A DNA stretch of 64,000 bases, from contig JAUTDP010000006.1 in assembly GCA_033439795.1 (NCBI GenBank), positions 2,232,001 through 2,296,000 of the forward strand, written 5' to 3'. The DNA is from Sordaria brevicollis (lineage: Eukaryota > Ascomycota > Sordariomycetes > Sordariales > Sordariaceae). Position 1 is the first letter of the stretch. Each line of letters begins with the position of its first letter. Positions 1-10,680 of the stretch are shown here, piece after piece. Position numbers and translations under genes: made by a program. Below the pieces are notes generated by a model that made no database searches, was not told the origin of the DNA, and saw only the letters and a program-made list of their open reading frames with translations.

Positions 1-2093
1 CTACTGTTATCAGTGCTGCTGCCACTGACAAGAAGCCATGGCCTCAGGGTGTCTCTTTGAAGTCCTTCATTGGCACTGGTAAACCTTTCATCTCTGGACA
101 TTTGAAGCTCATGGAACCGAACTGACACTCATCCTTCTCAATCACAGAGTCGAAGATCGCCCTCGACGGAGTCCTCGCCAACATCGGGCCCAACGGCGCC
201 CGCGTCCCCGGCGCAGGAGCCGGTATCGTCATCGCCAGTCCTACTAAGGAGAATCCCAACTGTCAGTTTTCACCTCCTTCCCATCTCCCCATCTCACAAA
301 CCAAACATCATCAACCCCCTTACTAACTCCGAGCCAAATAGACTTCTACACCTGGACCCGCGACGCCGCCCTAACCTATAAGACCCTCGTTGACGAATTC
401 CTCTTCGGCAATAAGGCCCTCCAGCCCTACATCGAGGACTACATCCACTCGCAAGCCGTTCTCCAAACCGTCACCAACCCATCCGGCAAGCTTCTCCCCT
501 CGGGAGCCGGACTGGGCGAACCCAAGTTCAACGCCGACGGCAGCCGGTATAACGGCAACTGGGGCCGGCCACAAAGAGATGGACCCGCTCTCAGAGCGAT
601 TGCGCTGATTGAGTATGCCAATTACTTGGTTAAAAAGGGAGAGAAGCAGAGGGTGAGGGAGGTGATTTGGCCGGTTATTGCCAATGATTTGAATTATGTT
701 GGGCAGTATTGGTACGTTTCCCTTTTCTTTGCTGGTGGTGATGGGTGCTGATAAGGTGACTAGGAACGCAACAACCTTCGACCTCTGGGAAGAAGTCTCC
801 GGCTCCAGTTTCTTCACCACCCAATCGCAATACCGCTCCTTGGTCTCGGGCTCCCAACTCGCCTCTTCCCTCGGCCTTTCCGGAGCAAATGTCACGGGAT
901 GGGCTTCGCAGGCTCCTCAAATCCTCTGCTTCCTCAACTCCGCCTTTTGGTCCCCCACTTCTTCCGTCGGCGGCGGCCACCTCCTCGGAAACATCAACAT
1001 CGGCTCCCCCCGCTCCGGCATCGACGCCAACACCATCCTCGGCCCCCTCGCCGCCTTCGACATCAACGCCCCCTGCGACTCACCCACTTTCCAACCGTGT
1101 CATCCCAAGGTTTTGTCCACCTTCAAAGTCCTAGTCGACACCTTTCGCAACCCTTCCCTCTATCCCATCAACTCCGGCATTCCCAAATCCAAAGGCGTCG
1201 CCCTGGGTAGATACCCCGAAGACATCTATTACACCGGTAACCCGTGGTATCTCATCACTCTCGGCGCAGCCGAGTTGCTGTACAACGCGGTAGCCCGCTG
1301 GGAGAAGCAAGGCTACGTGTCAGTCGACAAAACCAGCGAAGCCTTTTTCAAGACCATCTACCCTTTGGCGAGGGCGGGACAGACGTACCGCGCCTGGCCG
1401 CTTCTCAACTCGCTTTCGCCGTTCAGCGCCATCTTGAGGGCCGTGGAGAATTACGCCGACAGCTTTGTCGGTGTGGTGCAGAAATATACCCCGTCTTCTG
1501 GGTCACTGGCGGAGCAGTTCCTCAAGACTGCCCCCGGAACTCCCACCTCGGCTGATAACCTCACTTGGTCGTTTGCGGCGTTTTTGTCGATGAATCATCG
1601 GAGAGAGAGACAGGTTCCTACTTCTTGGGTTCCCAAGTCCGTTTCCCTCCCTGCTCAGTGCGAAGGCACTTCCTTCAAGGGAACGTACGCCCCTGCTACT
1701 GGGGCGGGTGCGCCAGAGTTGAATGTTACTTGCCAATCGACCATTTTGTTCCAGGTGAATGCGTCGACTTACTACGGGGAGAATATTTACCTCACTGGTA
1801 ATTCGCCAGACTTGGGGAACTGGGATTTGAGTCAGGCGATCCCGATGCAGAGCACCAACTACACGCAGGAGAGACCGTTGTGGTTTGCCAAGGTGCCGTT
1901 GACGGCTGGGCAGAATGTGGAGTATGCGTTTGTCAGGGAGCAGGATTGTGGGCAGGCGTGGATTTGGGAGGATCAGACTCAGGCGAACAGGACGGTGAGT
2001 GTGCCGGCTTGCGTGGAGGGGGAGGAGGAGACGGTTAGGGGGGAGACGGATGATGCTTTTAGGGGGAAGGGGGGTAGCTCTGGGGGATGCTAG
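1..2093 (+). CDS. Glucoamylase, GH15 + CBM20 starch-binding domain (5' partial)
   Basis: Secreted exo-1,4-alpha-glucosidase releasing glucose from starch ends. Four exons are visible: up to 78, 148-261, 342-711 and 764-2093; together they encode about 629 residues. The signal peptide and start lie outside the window, and a cag at 10-12 could be a further acceptor. GH15 hallmarks are YTWTRDAA (substrate site), NWGRPQRDGP, DLWEEVSGSSFF with the general-acid Glu, and GSLAEQF with the catalytic-base Glu. The CBM20 follows (STYYGENIYLTG, LGNW, PLWFAKVPL, VEYAFVR). It differs from the classical enzyme in two ways: the Ser/Thr-rich linker between domains is nearly absent, and about 25 acidic then Gly/Ser-rich residues ending GGC follow the CBM20. 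It is probably a paralogue of the main secreted glucoamylase. It converges with mdj1. Family call is very secure; its paralogue status is inferred. Confidence 0.95.
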
Positions 2094-2627
2094 AGAGTTG
2101 AGGGCGTAAAAGGGGTAGATGGGACGAGGAGTGAGTGTTTTCTTTCAGTTCTATACAACAACTGATTATATCATCGACCAATGCGTTTTGTATACAAGGA
2201 AATGAATCCAAAACTTATACGTTCTTCGGTATCTAGAGTAGTGTGTATAGTGTACATGACCATTCTTTTTCATCATCGTCTTCTGGGTGAAAAACTTACA
2301 GCAACATCATCACCGCCTGATATCCTTGGTAGTATACAATCACCGCCTTCCCCTTCCCTTCTCAGTCAGTCCCGACGTTGTAATGATCTATGCCGCCGCC
2401 TCCGTCATCGCCAAAAACACCGCCAATGCAAAACAAGTGTCCGCCCGCGGTATGGTCGTCCAGTTTTTTGAGAGAGCCGATGCGTGAAGACATCTTCCGT
2501 CTCATTATTTTATCTTCTCGGAAAGGATAGACAAACAGACTGGTAGACAAGTCACCAGTCCATTATCATGTCTACTTCCACCAATGCCGCTGTTTTCCTT
2601 TTCCTGATTTTCGTGTCGAGAGGCCGT
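2094..2627. other. Convergent 3' intergenic region
   Basis: This gap lies between the stop codons of the glucoamylase (+) and mdj1 (-) genes. It should hold both 3' UTRs and poly(A) sites. The short ORFs across it look random and I see no RNA gene or repeat. Confidence 0.6.
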
Positions 2628-4488
2628 TTACTCCTTCTTGGTATCATCCTTCTTCTCATCCTCCTTCTTACCTTCCGTCGAAGACCCTTCCGACCCATCC
2701 TTCTGCTGATGAGCAGGATGGTTAGTCAAGTTATGCCACAACGACTTAAGGAACCCCTCATTCTTGTGATCCTCAGGGTCCATCGAGTCAGAGCTGTTAG
2801 TCGAAGAAGACGGTTGAGACCTGTAGGACATAATGTCAAAAAGTTAGTATATTACCATCACCCACAAAAAAGAACCGTAAGACTCTCTTCTCTTATCCAA
2901 GAATGTTTTGATCCAAAGAAGGGGTCCAATGGGGGGATGTCTCACGTCGACGACGAAGAATCAGATGACTTGTGGAGGTTCATAACGCGCTTGGCCGTCT
3001 TGTCGCCCAGCTCGTCCGCTAGCATCTCGAGTATCGTGCGCTGGTTGGGGCTCAGGTACTTGGGCATGTTGACGCGGAACTCGACACGCAAATCGCCCTT
3101 GGCTCCGCGACGGCCCTTGAGCTTGGGCATACCCTTGCCCGTCATGGTCATCTTGTCGCCCGTGTTGGTGCCGGTGGCGACACGGACCTTGGCGTCGCCT
3201 TCAAGAGTGGGAATGATGACTTCGCCGCCGAGAATGGCCGTGGTGAGCGGTATCGTCGCCGTGTAGAGGATGTCGGAGCCGTGGCGCTGGAACTTGGGGT
3301 CGGGCGCAACCCGAACATGGACAAACAGGTCGCCCTTGGTGCCCTGGGCGTTGGGGTTCGATTGTCTGCCTAATGGGGGCGCATCGCCCTCACCGCTGAT
3401 CCGTAGCTTCATTCCGTCCTCGATACCGCCGGGAATGTCGACCACCATCGTCTTGCGCTCTCGCACCACACCGTCGCCCGAGCAGGTCCTGCACTCGGAT
3501 CCCTTGGGCGTCACCATGCCGCTACCGCTGCAGGTGTTGCAGACGGTGCCCATCTGGAAGCCGCCCATGACCGTGACGACCTTTTGACCGGTACCGCCGC
3601 ACGACTTGCAGGTCGTCCTCTGAGTACCCTTCTTCATGCCGCTGCCGGTACATGTGCCGCATTCCGTCAGAGGCAGGATCGTGACCGTCTTTTTCGTTCC
3701 CTTGGCCGCCTCCATGAACGACACCTGCACCTGCACCTCGATATCGTCGCCCTCGAAAATCTCCTGCTGAAACGGACCCCGACCACCGCCGCCAAAGGGC
3801 CCACCACGACCACCGGTAAATGCTGAGAAGAGGTCATCAAGGTTGATGTTTGCGCCGAATCCGCCACGTCCGCCGAAGCCGCCGAAGGGGTGCGCTCCGC
3901 CGAAGGGATCACCACCGGGGCCGGGGTGGCCGCCTGAAGGATCGAAGCCGGCAGCGCCAAACTGGTCGAACTGCTTCCTCTTCTCGGGGTCGGAGAGGAT
4001 CTCGTAGGCAGACTGGATCTCAGCGAACTTATCTTTGGCGTTGGCGTCCTTGTTCGTGTCGGGGTGGTACTTCTTGGCTAGGCCGTAGTAGGCCTTCTTG
4101 ATGTCGGATTGCGAAGCGCTCTTGTCTACACCCAGTATCCCGTAGGGGTCGCGAGGTGTAGCAAGTAGTCGGTTGGTGGTGTGGAAGGTCTATATGATAT
4201 CAAGCAAACAGGAGCTGGTCAGCATATGTTATAGCTGAGACGTACTGAAACCAAACAAAACGTCATCATCAGGACCTGGGGACCTACCCTTGGCTTCGAG
4301 ACAGGACTTGTCGTGGAAGAAGTGGGTGTCGTTGAGCGACGGCTGTTGCGAGGGCTAGCAACTACGGTAAAGCCAGCGGCCGAAGCCTTCCTGCCGGCGC
4401 ATGCCTTAAACCTTTGGCGACGACATATTTGCGCAGGGGAGAACTGGCGAGCCGGGAGGGCTGCCTTGGGCAGAACGGACGAGTTCAT
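2628..4488 (-). CDS. mdj1: Mitochondrial DnaJ-type co-chaperone Mdj1
   Basis: Type I Hsp40 that stimulates the matrix Hsp70 in protein folding and import. Exons read 4488-4288, 4189-2946 and 2820-2628, giving 545 aa; introns are GT-AG and the frame is continuous. The ATG at 4488 opens an Arg/Ser/Ala-rich leader without acidic residues, typical of matrix targeting. Order: J domain (DPYGILGV, then [10 protein letters not shown] with the HPD triad, around residues 75-140), a Gly/Phe-rich stretch ([10 protein letters not shown]), four CxxCxGxG zinc repeats ([32 protein letters not shown]), the C-terminal substrate-binding domains, and a charged Lys/Glu/Asp tail. All four zinc modules and HPD are intact, so it should be active. 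The 5' leader holds a GA-rich microsatellite. Confidence 0.95.
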
Positions 4489-5522
4489 CTCGGATGTCTA
4501 GTATGTGGATGTATGGGTATACGTAAGAGAAGAGAGGAGAGGAGAGGAGAGGGTTCGGGTTTCGTCGGTAGAAAAATAGTGCGGACCAGTATAGCTAATA
4601 TGGGAAATTACCACAACATCTAAAAAAAAACAGATAAAAACAAAGGGAGTGTGAGTGTAGTAGGGTACACAATCTCGAACTGGCAATGGCGGAGGAGAAC
4701 AGCCTGAACCAAATTCTCGATAGAGGGGAGGAGAGAGAAGTTCGCAAAGGGTTACGAAAGAAGGTCGTCGTGACAGGACGGAAAGGCACTTGGGACAACC
4801 ATGCAGTCAACTTTTTGGCATGCCGGCCGATTCGCCGAATCACGAATGCCATTGGGCCGTTGGGGGCTCCGTCTTGGCATTCAGCACCACTTGCGAGCAC
4901 AAGAGCTGCTTCAAAAGTGGGGAATCCGGGAACCTCGCTGGTCTCCAAAGTCTCTAGAAATCACCACCGCCTTCTTTCTGCCCCACCACAGTCTTCCAAA
5001 CCACGAATCGCCTCTTGCGCTGCGGCAAAACACTCAGCACCAATTCGTCCACTTCGGCGAAACTAGACTCCAAACGCACCATGCTGGTGATAGCCCGGGA
5101 TCCCACCTGCACTGTGAGTTCCGATGGGGGAGAACGGGGATGGGGTTGGGGGTCTATGTGTGGTGGTAGTAACCACAATCATCAATTCCTATATAAATTC
5201 CCATTTGTAGCCATGCCATTGCGCGTTGTGCGTGCCAGCCGTGTTAATTCCCAAATACAACCATCATAAAGTCTCCATTGCGCCAAGTCGGTTCTAGTCG
5301 ATCAAAAGCAGAAAAGGTCAAGGATATCCGAGTAGCGCCCATACAATTCCCAGTCCGCACCAAAATCAGGCATCGTCAATAAACACAGAAAGAAAAGAAA
5401 AATGGGAGGGTCGTGGGGGCTCTTCATAGCACCATCAACCAAGAGAGATAGTTGTGGTGGACAAGAGGGCACGACTCCAGTAACCCCTGAGTCAGTTTTC
5501 CGCACACCATGTCGTCACCTGC
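4489..5522. other. Intergenic region: mdj1 promoter and sap30 3' end
   Basis: About 1 kb between two minus-strand genes. Several overlapping ORFs of 60-126 codons occur on both strands, but none shows a recognisable motif. I looked for heat-shock elements (alternating GAA/TTC pentamers) expected for a J-protein promoter and found no convincing triple unit. Confidence 0.5.
4525..4553. repeat. GA-rich microsatellite in the mdj1 leader
   Basis: Repeats of AGAGG/GAGAG follow one another here, just upstream of the mdj1 ATG (4488), so they fall in its probable 5' UTR or core promoter (CT-rich on the sense strand). Confidence 0.7.
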
Positions 5523-6233
5523 TCATTCCTCCGGAGGCAAGGTGATGTACTCCCTCGGCTTGATGACCTTCTTCTTGGGTACGCCTTGGGAAGTGCGGAT
5601 CTTGTGTAGGAAGTCGACAATGATGTCGTTCTCTTGGACGCCCAGACCGTTGAAGTGCTTGCGCACCGTGCTGGTCAACTGGTCTTTACTTTGTCTTCGG
5701 AACTCCTTGCGCCGCGCAATTGTAGGAGAGTACAGACCGACGCTGCCGGGTTGGGTGAGGACCCATTGGTGGACGGGGTTCGCGTATGCGGTCGGAGTCT
5801 GGAGGCGGTAGGCTCGTCGGTAGGCGTGGAGGACGTCTCGTTCGAAGGCGGGCCATTGGAGCTGTGAGGAGAACAGAGGCGGTTAGCTTGGGTGTGTTTA
5901 GTGGATGAAAGCCAATTGTGGTCGGGTGAATGGGATTGCAACTGGGGCTGGGTTGGGAACAAGAAGCCAACGTACACCTGGGTTGCTTGCCTCCGATTGT
6001 GTGGTCGTCGTCGTCGTCGCAGGATGCGAAGTAGGCCCGGCCGCAAGAACGGCGGCGGCGTTGGTCACTTCACGTAGGCTCGAGCCTGTGGAACTTCCGC
6101 CTCGCCGCATCTTGGTGCCTCCGGTATGTCCATTCTTCTTTCCTTTCCCGACTACCTTCTCTACTACTTCTCCTCCCTCGTGGGGAGTGTCTGACTTGTC
6201 GTCGTGGTTTTGGTTCTTTCTTGGTGGTGCCAT
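5523..6233 (-). CDS. sap30: SAP30-like Sin3-binding subunit of a histone deacetylase complex
   Basis: Probable subunit of the Rpd3/Sin3 deacetylase, a nuclear corepressor. Two exons, 6233-5976 and 5861-5523, encode 198 aa. The ATG at 6233 (MAPPRK) has a good context (GCCATGG); the frame stays open upstream but has no ATG there. The N-terminal half is basic and low-complexity with a Thr run (CGT repeat around 6000-6020 on the + strand). Exon 2 carries the family signature: LQWPAFERDVLHAYRRAYRL, then KDQLTSTVRKHFNGLGVQE and NDIIVDFLHKIR, matching the Sin3-binding helices of fungal Sap30. Two donors 2 nt apart are possible; only the GTACGT donor (intron from 5975) keeps this frame. Family call is from motif recognition, moderately sure. 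Confidence 0.75.
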
Positions 6234-7603
6234 GGCGAAGGACAACTGTTCCTATTGTAGGTAGGATTCCGGACGAGTAACGAAGTCGTAAGAAGTAGAA
6301 TTGGGTCGTTGGAGGAGCGTGGTTGTCGCGTCAAGATTCGAATCGGACGGGTAATGGTTATGGTGTCGAGTAAAGGAGAGCTTCGGGTTGAGTATGTAGT
6401 GTATTCGTGGCTTTTGGATCACATCGTAAGGTCCAAAGTGGTGTGCTCTGAGGCAAGCGTGTTGCGGCGACCCAACAAAGTGGCATTGGAGTGTGTCGGG
6501 TAAGAGGGGAAGGAGGAAGACGACGGGCTGGGATGGGCAATCGTGGGTAGAAGAGATTGCAATAACGACCGGCCGGCACAATGCCCACGCCCAGGGCTGC
6601 TGTCAGGGCAGTCGGGGCAGTCAGGGCAACGCGCGATTGACATTCGTCCAGGCTGCTGCAGTGCCGCCGCAAGCTCCTGCAGTGTGCGTGTCCTGCAAAA
6701 GGGCCATCCACTGCGAGCCGGATCCCTGAAAGGACGAAAGCTCTGACGACACTGGACCCAGCCTTTCTCGCTCCGGGTCTCCTTGAACTTGACGGTATCC
6801 GACGATAGAGGTAGCGTGTGGCTGGGCGCCTTATCGGATGATATAAGTGGTTGATTTTAGTCCTTTCGGTGCCACACTTTCCCCTCACAATGGAGATTTG
6901 ATCTGAACATTTTGTGGGTCAAGCTTTTCCACATGCCGTTAAAGTGCAGCGCCTAAACGCCTGCCGCGAACGCGAACGCGCGAGACACGGGTCAAGCTTC
7001 AGAAGTGGGGACCCTGACATTTCAGGATGAAAGCTCGCATGCTGCTTTTCACTTTTGCATTGCGTCCGGTTCAGCAGAAAATGGATTCCCGCGGCGGAAA
7101 TAAAAACCTTAAAACTTTAAAATGCGGCTCCAATTTCATCTCAACGTGCAGCAAGCAATCACTGGCATTGGAAACAGCCCGGTTGCTTCTTTAGCTTTTT
7201 GAGCTCAGCCTTACTCCAACATCAGTTTGGGTGGGATCATCACTGTGACCCTGGACTGCATCTGGTGATTCTCGGGGGTCCAATCCCGAGCGACCGAGCG
7301 AGTTGGCCATGTCAACTGACACTCTCCTTCTCGAAGTCTTCAAGGCTTCTTAACAATTGGTTATGTCGTGGAAGAAACGTATAAGCAGTTGTTCATGGTT
7401 TATCCCAGGTCCGACGGCCCATTGCCATGGTCAGGGTAGCTCGTGGGTCCCGGGGAAGCTTGACAGGGCTGAGATCCGATAGCATCCGGAACTTCCAGAA
7501 GCTCTAGCCAAAAGCTCGAGAGCTGGACAGTTGAGATATCCAATGACTTCGATAACGGTTGGTTCGGAGCATATTGATGAAGGGAAGCAGTCGCCGTGGT
7601 ACT

Positions 7604-8107
7604 CTAGTATATGGACGAGTGTCTGTGGTTGGACTGCTTCTGCCTTTCTACACAGTTTCTGTGGGTGCCGCAACGAGGTTTTGTCGTAATGTTAGCTGAG
7701 TAGCTGCAGAATCTCATCAAACTATCCATGGATGGGCATTTGTCAGATCTACCTGCGTAGTCGGCTCGGTTGAGCTTTGATGATGAATGTTCGGTTCGGC
7801 ATAAGCACGCTCCATTCCCTTCTTCTAGCGAGACAATTCCGAGCCGTTCAGCTTTTGGTCCCTTTTTCGTCGACATGCATAATGGGCCGCACTTGGGAGA
7901 CGAAAGTGGCGCTTCTGAGATGGTGTTGCGTCTTGACATACCTCGAGGCATGTCTTTGAAAAGACCTCGAGGTTCCATGTGTCTGTTCCCCTCATTCTCC
8001 TCGGATGTGACCTTCCTTCGGCTGAGGAAGGTTTGTGAAGCCTCCCGCTCTCGAACTTGTTTTACAACCTTCTGGAACAGGTTGCCCGATTGAAGAGGTG
8101 TAGCCAT
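7604..8107 (-). CDS. Possible hypothetical ORF, 167 aa
   Basis: Uninterrupted ORF from an ATG at 8107 (MATPLQSGN...) to a stop at 7604. The product is polar, Ser/Arg/Lys-rich with scattered Cys, without signal peptide, membrane segment or known domain. A good donor-like GAG|GTATGTC lies near 7945, so the real transcript, if any, may be spliced. The opposite strand is open over much of the same DNA, which weakens the case. I do not recognise it, and it may be chance. Confidence 0.2.
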   Translation of the reverse strand: MATPLQSGNLFQKVVKQVREREASQTFLSRRKVTSEENEGNRHMEPRGLFKDMPRGMSRRNTISEAPLSSPKCGPLCMSTKKGPKAERLGIVSLEEGNGACLCRTEHSSSKLNRADYAGRSDKCPSMDSLMRFCSYSANITTKPRCGTHRNCVERQKQSNHRHSSIY

Positions 8108-9985
8108 TTTCTTTTGGTTCGTGTTACCAGCACATGGCAATGATGCAGCCTGCGGCACAAAAGGCCATGTCTTGGGTGGGATTTGACCTTGACACTCTGA
8201 ACGCCAATTTCATCCAGAAGCGTATATCCCGCGGCGTCGTTCCGCGGTAGTAATTGTGTCTTTTTGCGACCTTCCCGGACTGGGTGTCGGAGTTAGTCCG
8301 TTACCTCCAGATCACCTTTCAGGATAGTGCATAAGTCACTCTCTCCAATTTCCAGGCCACGGAGATGGTAGTAATGCTGGACGCCTCCATGTTCTTGCCT
8401 CGTTGTTCACACCCATCCTTTGGAGAGACTGGAAATTTGACGAAGAATGTGGCGTCAACAGATGCTCTTCACGGGGGGTTGCACCATGACCATGTCCTCG
8501 GTCTTCTGAGACATGTGCTGGTTGGTCGGTTTGGGAAATGGTGGTTTGGAATGGGCTACCTCAAGACCAACAGGCTGGGTCAACCCGTGGCCGAGCCTGG
8601 TTGGGCTCCGGGGTAGAGACATTCTCGATCGAACCCAGCGTGGAGTGGATGGGCGAGATGGGCAATCGTGGGGATATCCATAACATCCCACGTTCCCGTC
8701 TCATCATTCATTAGTGTAAGGGTTCTCGAACTGCTCGCCTAAACCTTGGGAGCAGGTTTGGGGTTCAACCCGTCCGGGTTTGGGGGTCGCTCCGCGGGAT
8801 TGGGTCTTGGGGGTTGTCTTGTTGCCGCGGGTATAAGTTGGAGAGGGTGGAAAGTAGTGGCGCCTGGGGACAAGGTGATGGCAACCAGGTTGATTTGATA
8901 CCAAAGGGTTTTTGCTCACGACTACCTAAGGTATCTTTGCACTAGATACTGACCGAGTGTTCTGTCCTGACGGGGGTTCTCCGTGGTTCTTTCCCGACAC
9001 CAAGACATGTCTAGGAACTATGGTCGTACCGCTGAGGAGAACTGACAGCCACATAAAAAGTCTGAGCCTGTCTGGCAAGACCCTTGGTTATGCCGTTATT
9101 TCATGACATTGAGTCAAAATCCAAAGTATAACAACGTGTCTGGCACTTCGGACCGCTCGTTCCTGGATCACTCATCATTGATGATCGTGACGATGACTGA
9201 GGAATGTTGGTGGTCCTGAATTAACGGAGCGACCGGCTGGAAGGCCCCACCTGCACACTACTGCTGCTGCAGAACGCGCCATTGAAGCAGCCAAGGATTA
9301 AGGAATTGGGCTCCAATCACATGGAGGCATTCACGACGCCGAGTAGCATCGAAGGGAAGGGCGCGGCAGGGTGTCATGCTGGGGTCGACGATGGAGGCTC
9401 GGAAGGGTTGCGGGACTGAAAGGCAGGGGCATGCGGTGTTCCTGGCGTGCCAATTTATCGAGACTTTTAAGAGCGAGCGAAAGAAAGAATCTTCTCTGTG
9501 AAAGACCAGCGGGCACACTTCCACATGAAGGTACCTCTAGGCACGATGCTGGAGATGACACTTTGTTGGAGGAAAAAGAGGAAGCGACGACGTGTTGGAG
9601 TTGATACGGATGGCGGAGTGGGGTGGAAAGGGTTCACAAGATGGTGACCAATCAAATAACAGGCATTTGGTGTCCCCACCTAGGCTCCTCACAGCAACAG
9701 GGTACCCTTACCTTCCTGACATCTCGCTGATGCTCACCTTGCGGTCGTTCTTTCCGTAACTTTCACCAATCTTGACTTTGTTTGGAAGTGCTGCGTTGGG
9801 CCTTTTGTTTTCATCACATTGATGAATATGCAATAGACTTGAACATTATTGGAAATTTAATTCACGCATAGTCTTGGGTCCTGGGTGTTGGTAAGCAAGT
9901 AGCCGCTCGATACTTTCTCTCCCTCGTTTATATGCTCCCCACACGGCTAGGTGCGCACCTTTGGAGAGCATGACCTGTGTCGCCT

Positions 9986-10020
9986 GTGTCTTGCTGCGTC
10001 TTGCTTCGTCTTGCTTCGTC
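9986..10020. repeat. Short tandem repeat, about 10-bp unit
   Basis: Three to four tandem copies of a TTGCTTCGTC-like unit (the first copies read CTGTGTC and TTGCTGCGTC). It lies in the gene-poor interval. No function is visible. Confidence 0.6.
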
Positions 10021-10680
10021 AGTGGAAAGAGATGTCGTGGACTCTCGGTTAAAATACCGATCAAACCGATACTGTAAAGCAAGGGAATTCTGGAGGTAGG
10101 TTTGACAGCTTTGTGAATCGGTTCATTGTATTGAGGAGGATAGAGGTATGTCTTTGCAACCTACCGAGATGGGCACTCAGTCAAAAGCCAGTTCGGTCTT
10201 ATTCTATGGTATAGGTAAGCCATCTCGGACCGGTTCCTGTCGGTCGGATATCGCCAGCATCCAACCCATTTTTTTTTTCCTTTTCAGATCTCGTATGGCA
10301 AAGATGCTACGCATCCATCGTCTGTCACCTATCTCTAACAGCGGTAACAGGAGCAGATGCCCCTGAGACCCATTGTAGGGATCGTCACGATATGGCTTTA
10401 AGCTTGCAGGTCCCTTCGCGTGGGGAGTGGATCGCTCAGGCCATGGCACCTCAATTCCGCCGAAACGGGGCGATTGGCGAACCCAGTCCTCGGCCAGTGG
10501 CCCAGTGGCCAGTGCAGCCAAAAACCCACGATAGCTTCAGGCACAAATGGCACCTCGTCATTCTCTCATCGATTCCTCAATTGGGGAACATGCGAGATGA
10601 ACCCTCTTCAACCCAAGTGTAATGTCACCTCCACAAGAGCATCACCAAGACGGACTATCGAAATTCCACCTCTAGCCTAG

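Larger units (their letters stand above)
6234..10680. other. 4.4-kb gene-poor interval upstream of sap30
   Basis: No confident gene. Both strands hold ORFs of 60-180 codons, most starting only at non-ATG codons, without recognisable domains. The best single candidate is listed separately (7604-8107). Short tandem patterns occur at 6600-6630 (GGGCAGTC-like units) and 9990-10020 (TTGCTTCGTC units). It may hold long promoters or noncoding transcripts. Confidence 0.5.

Noticed and set aside
4489..5300. Heat-shock elements in the mdj1 promoter
   Set aside because: Only isolated GAA/TTC pairs with wrong spacing.
6358..6888. 176-codon minus-strand ORF upstream of sap30
   Set aside because: Arg/Pro/Thr-rich without domain or splice support; a repetitive CAGGGCAGTC stretch explains its openness.
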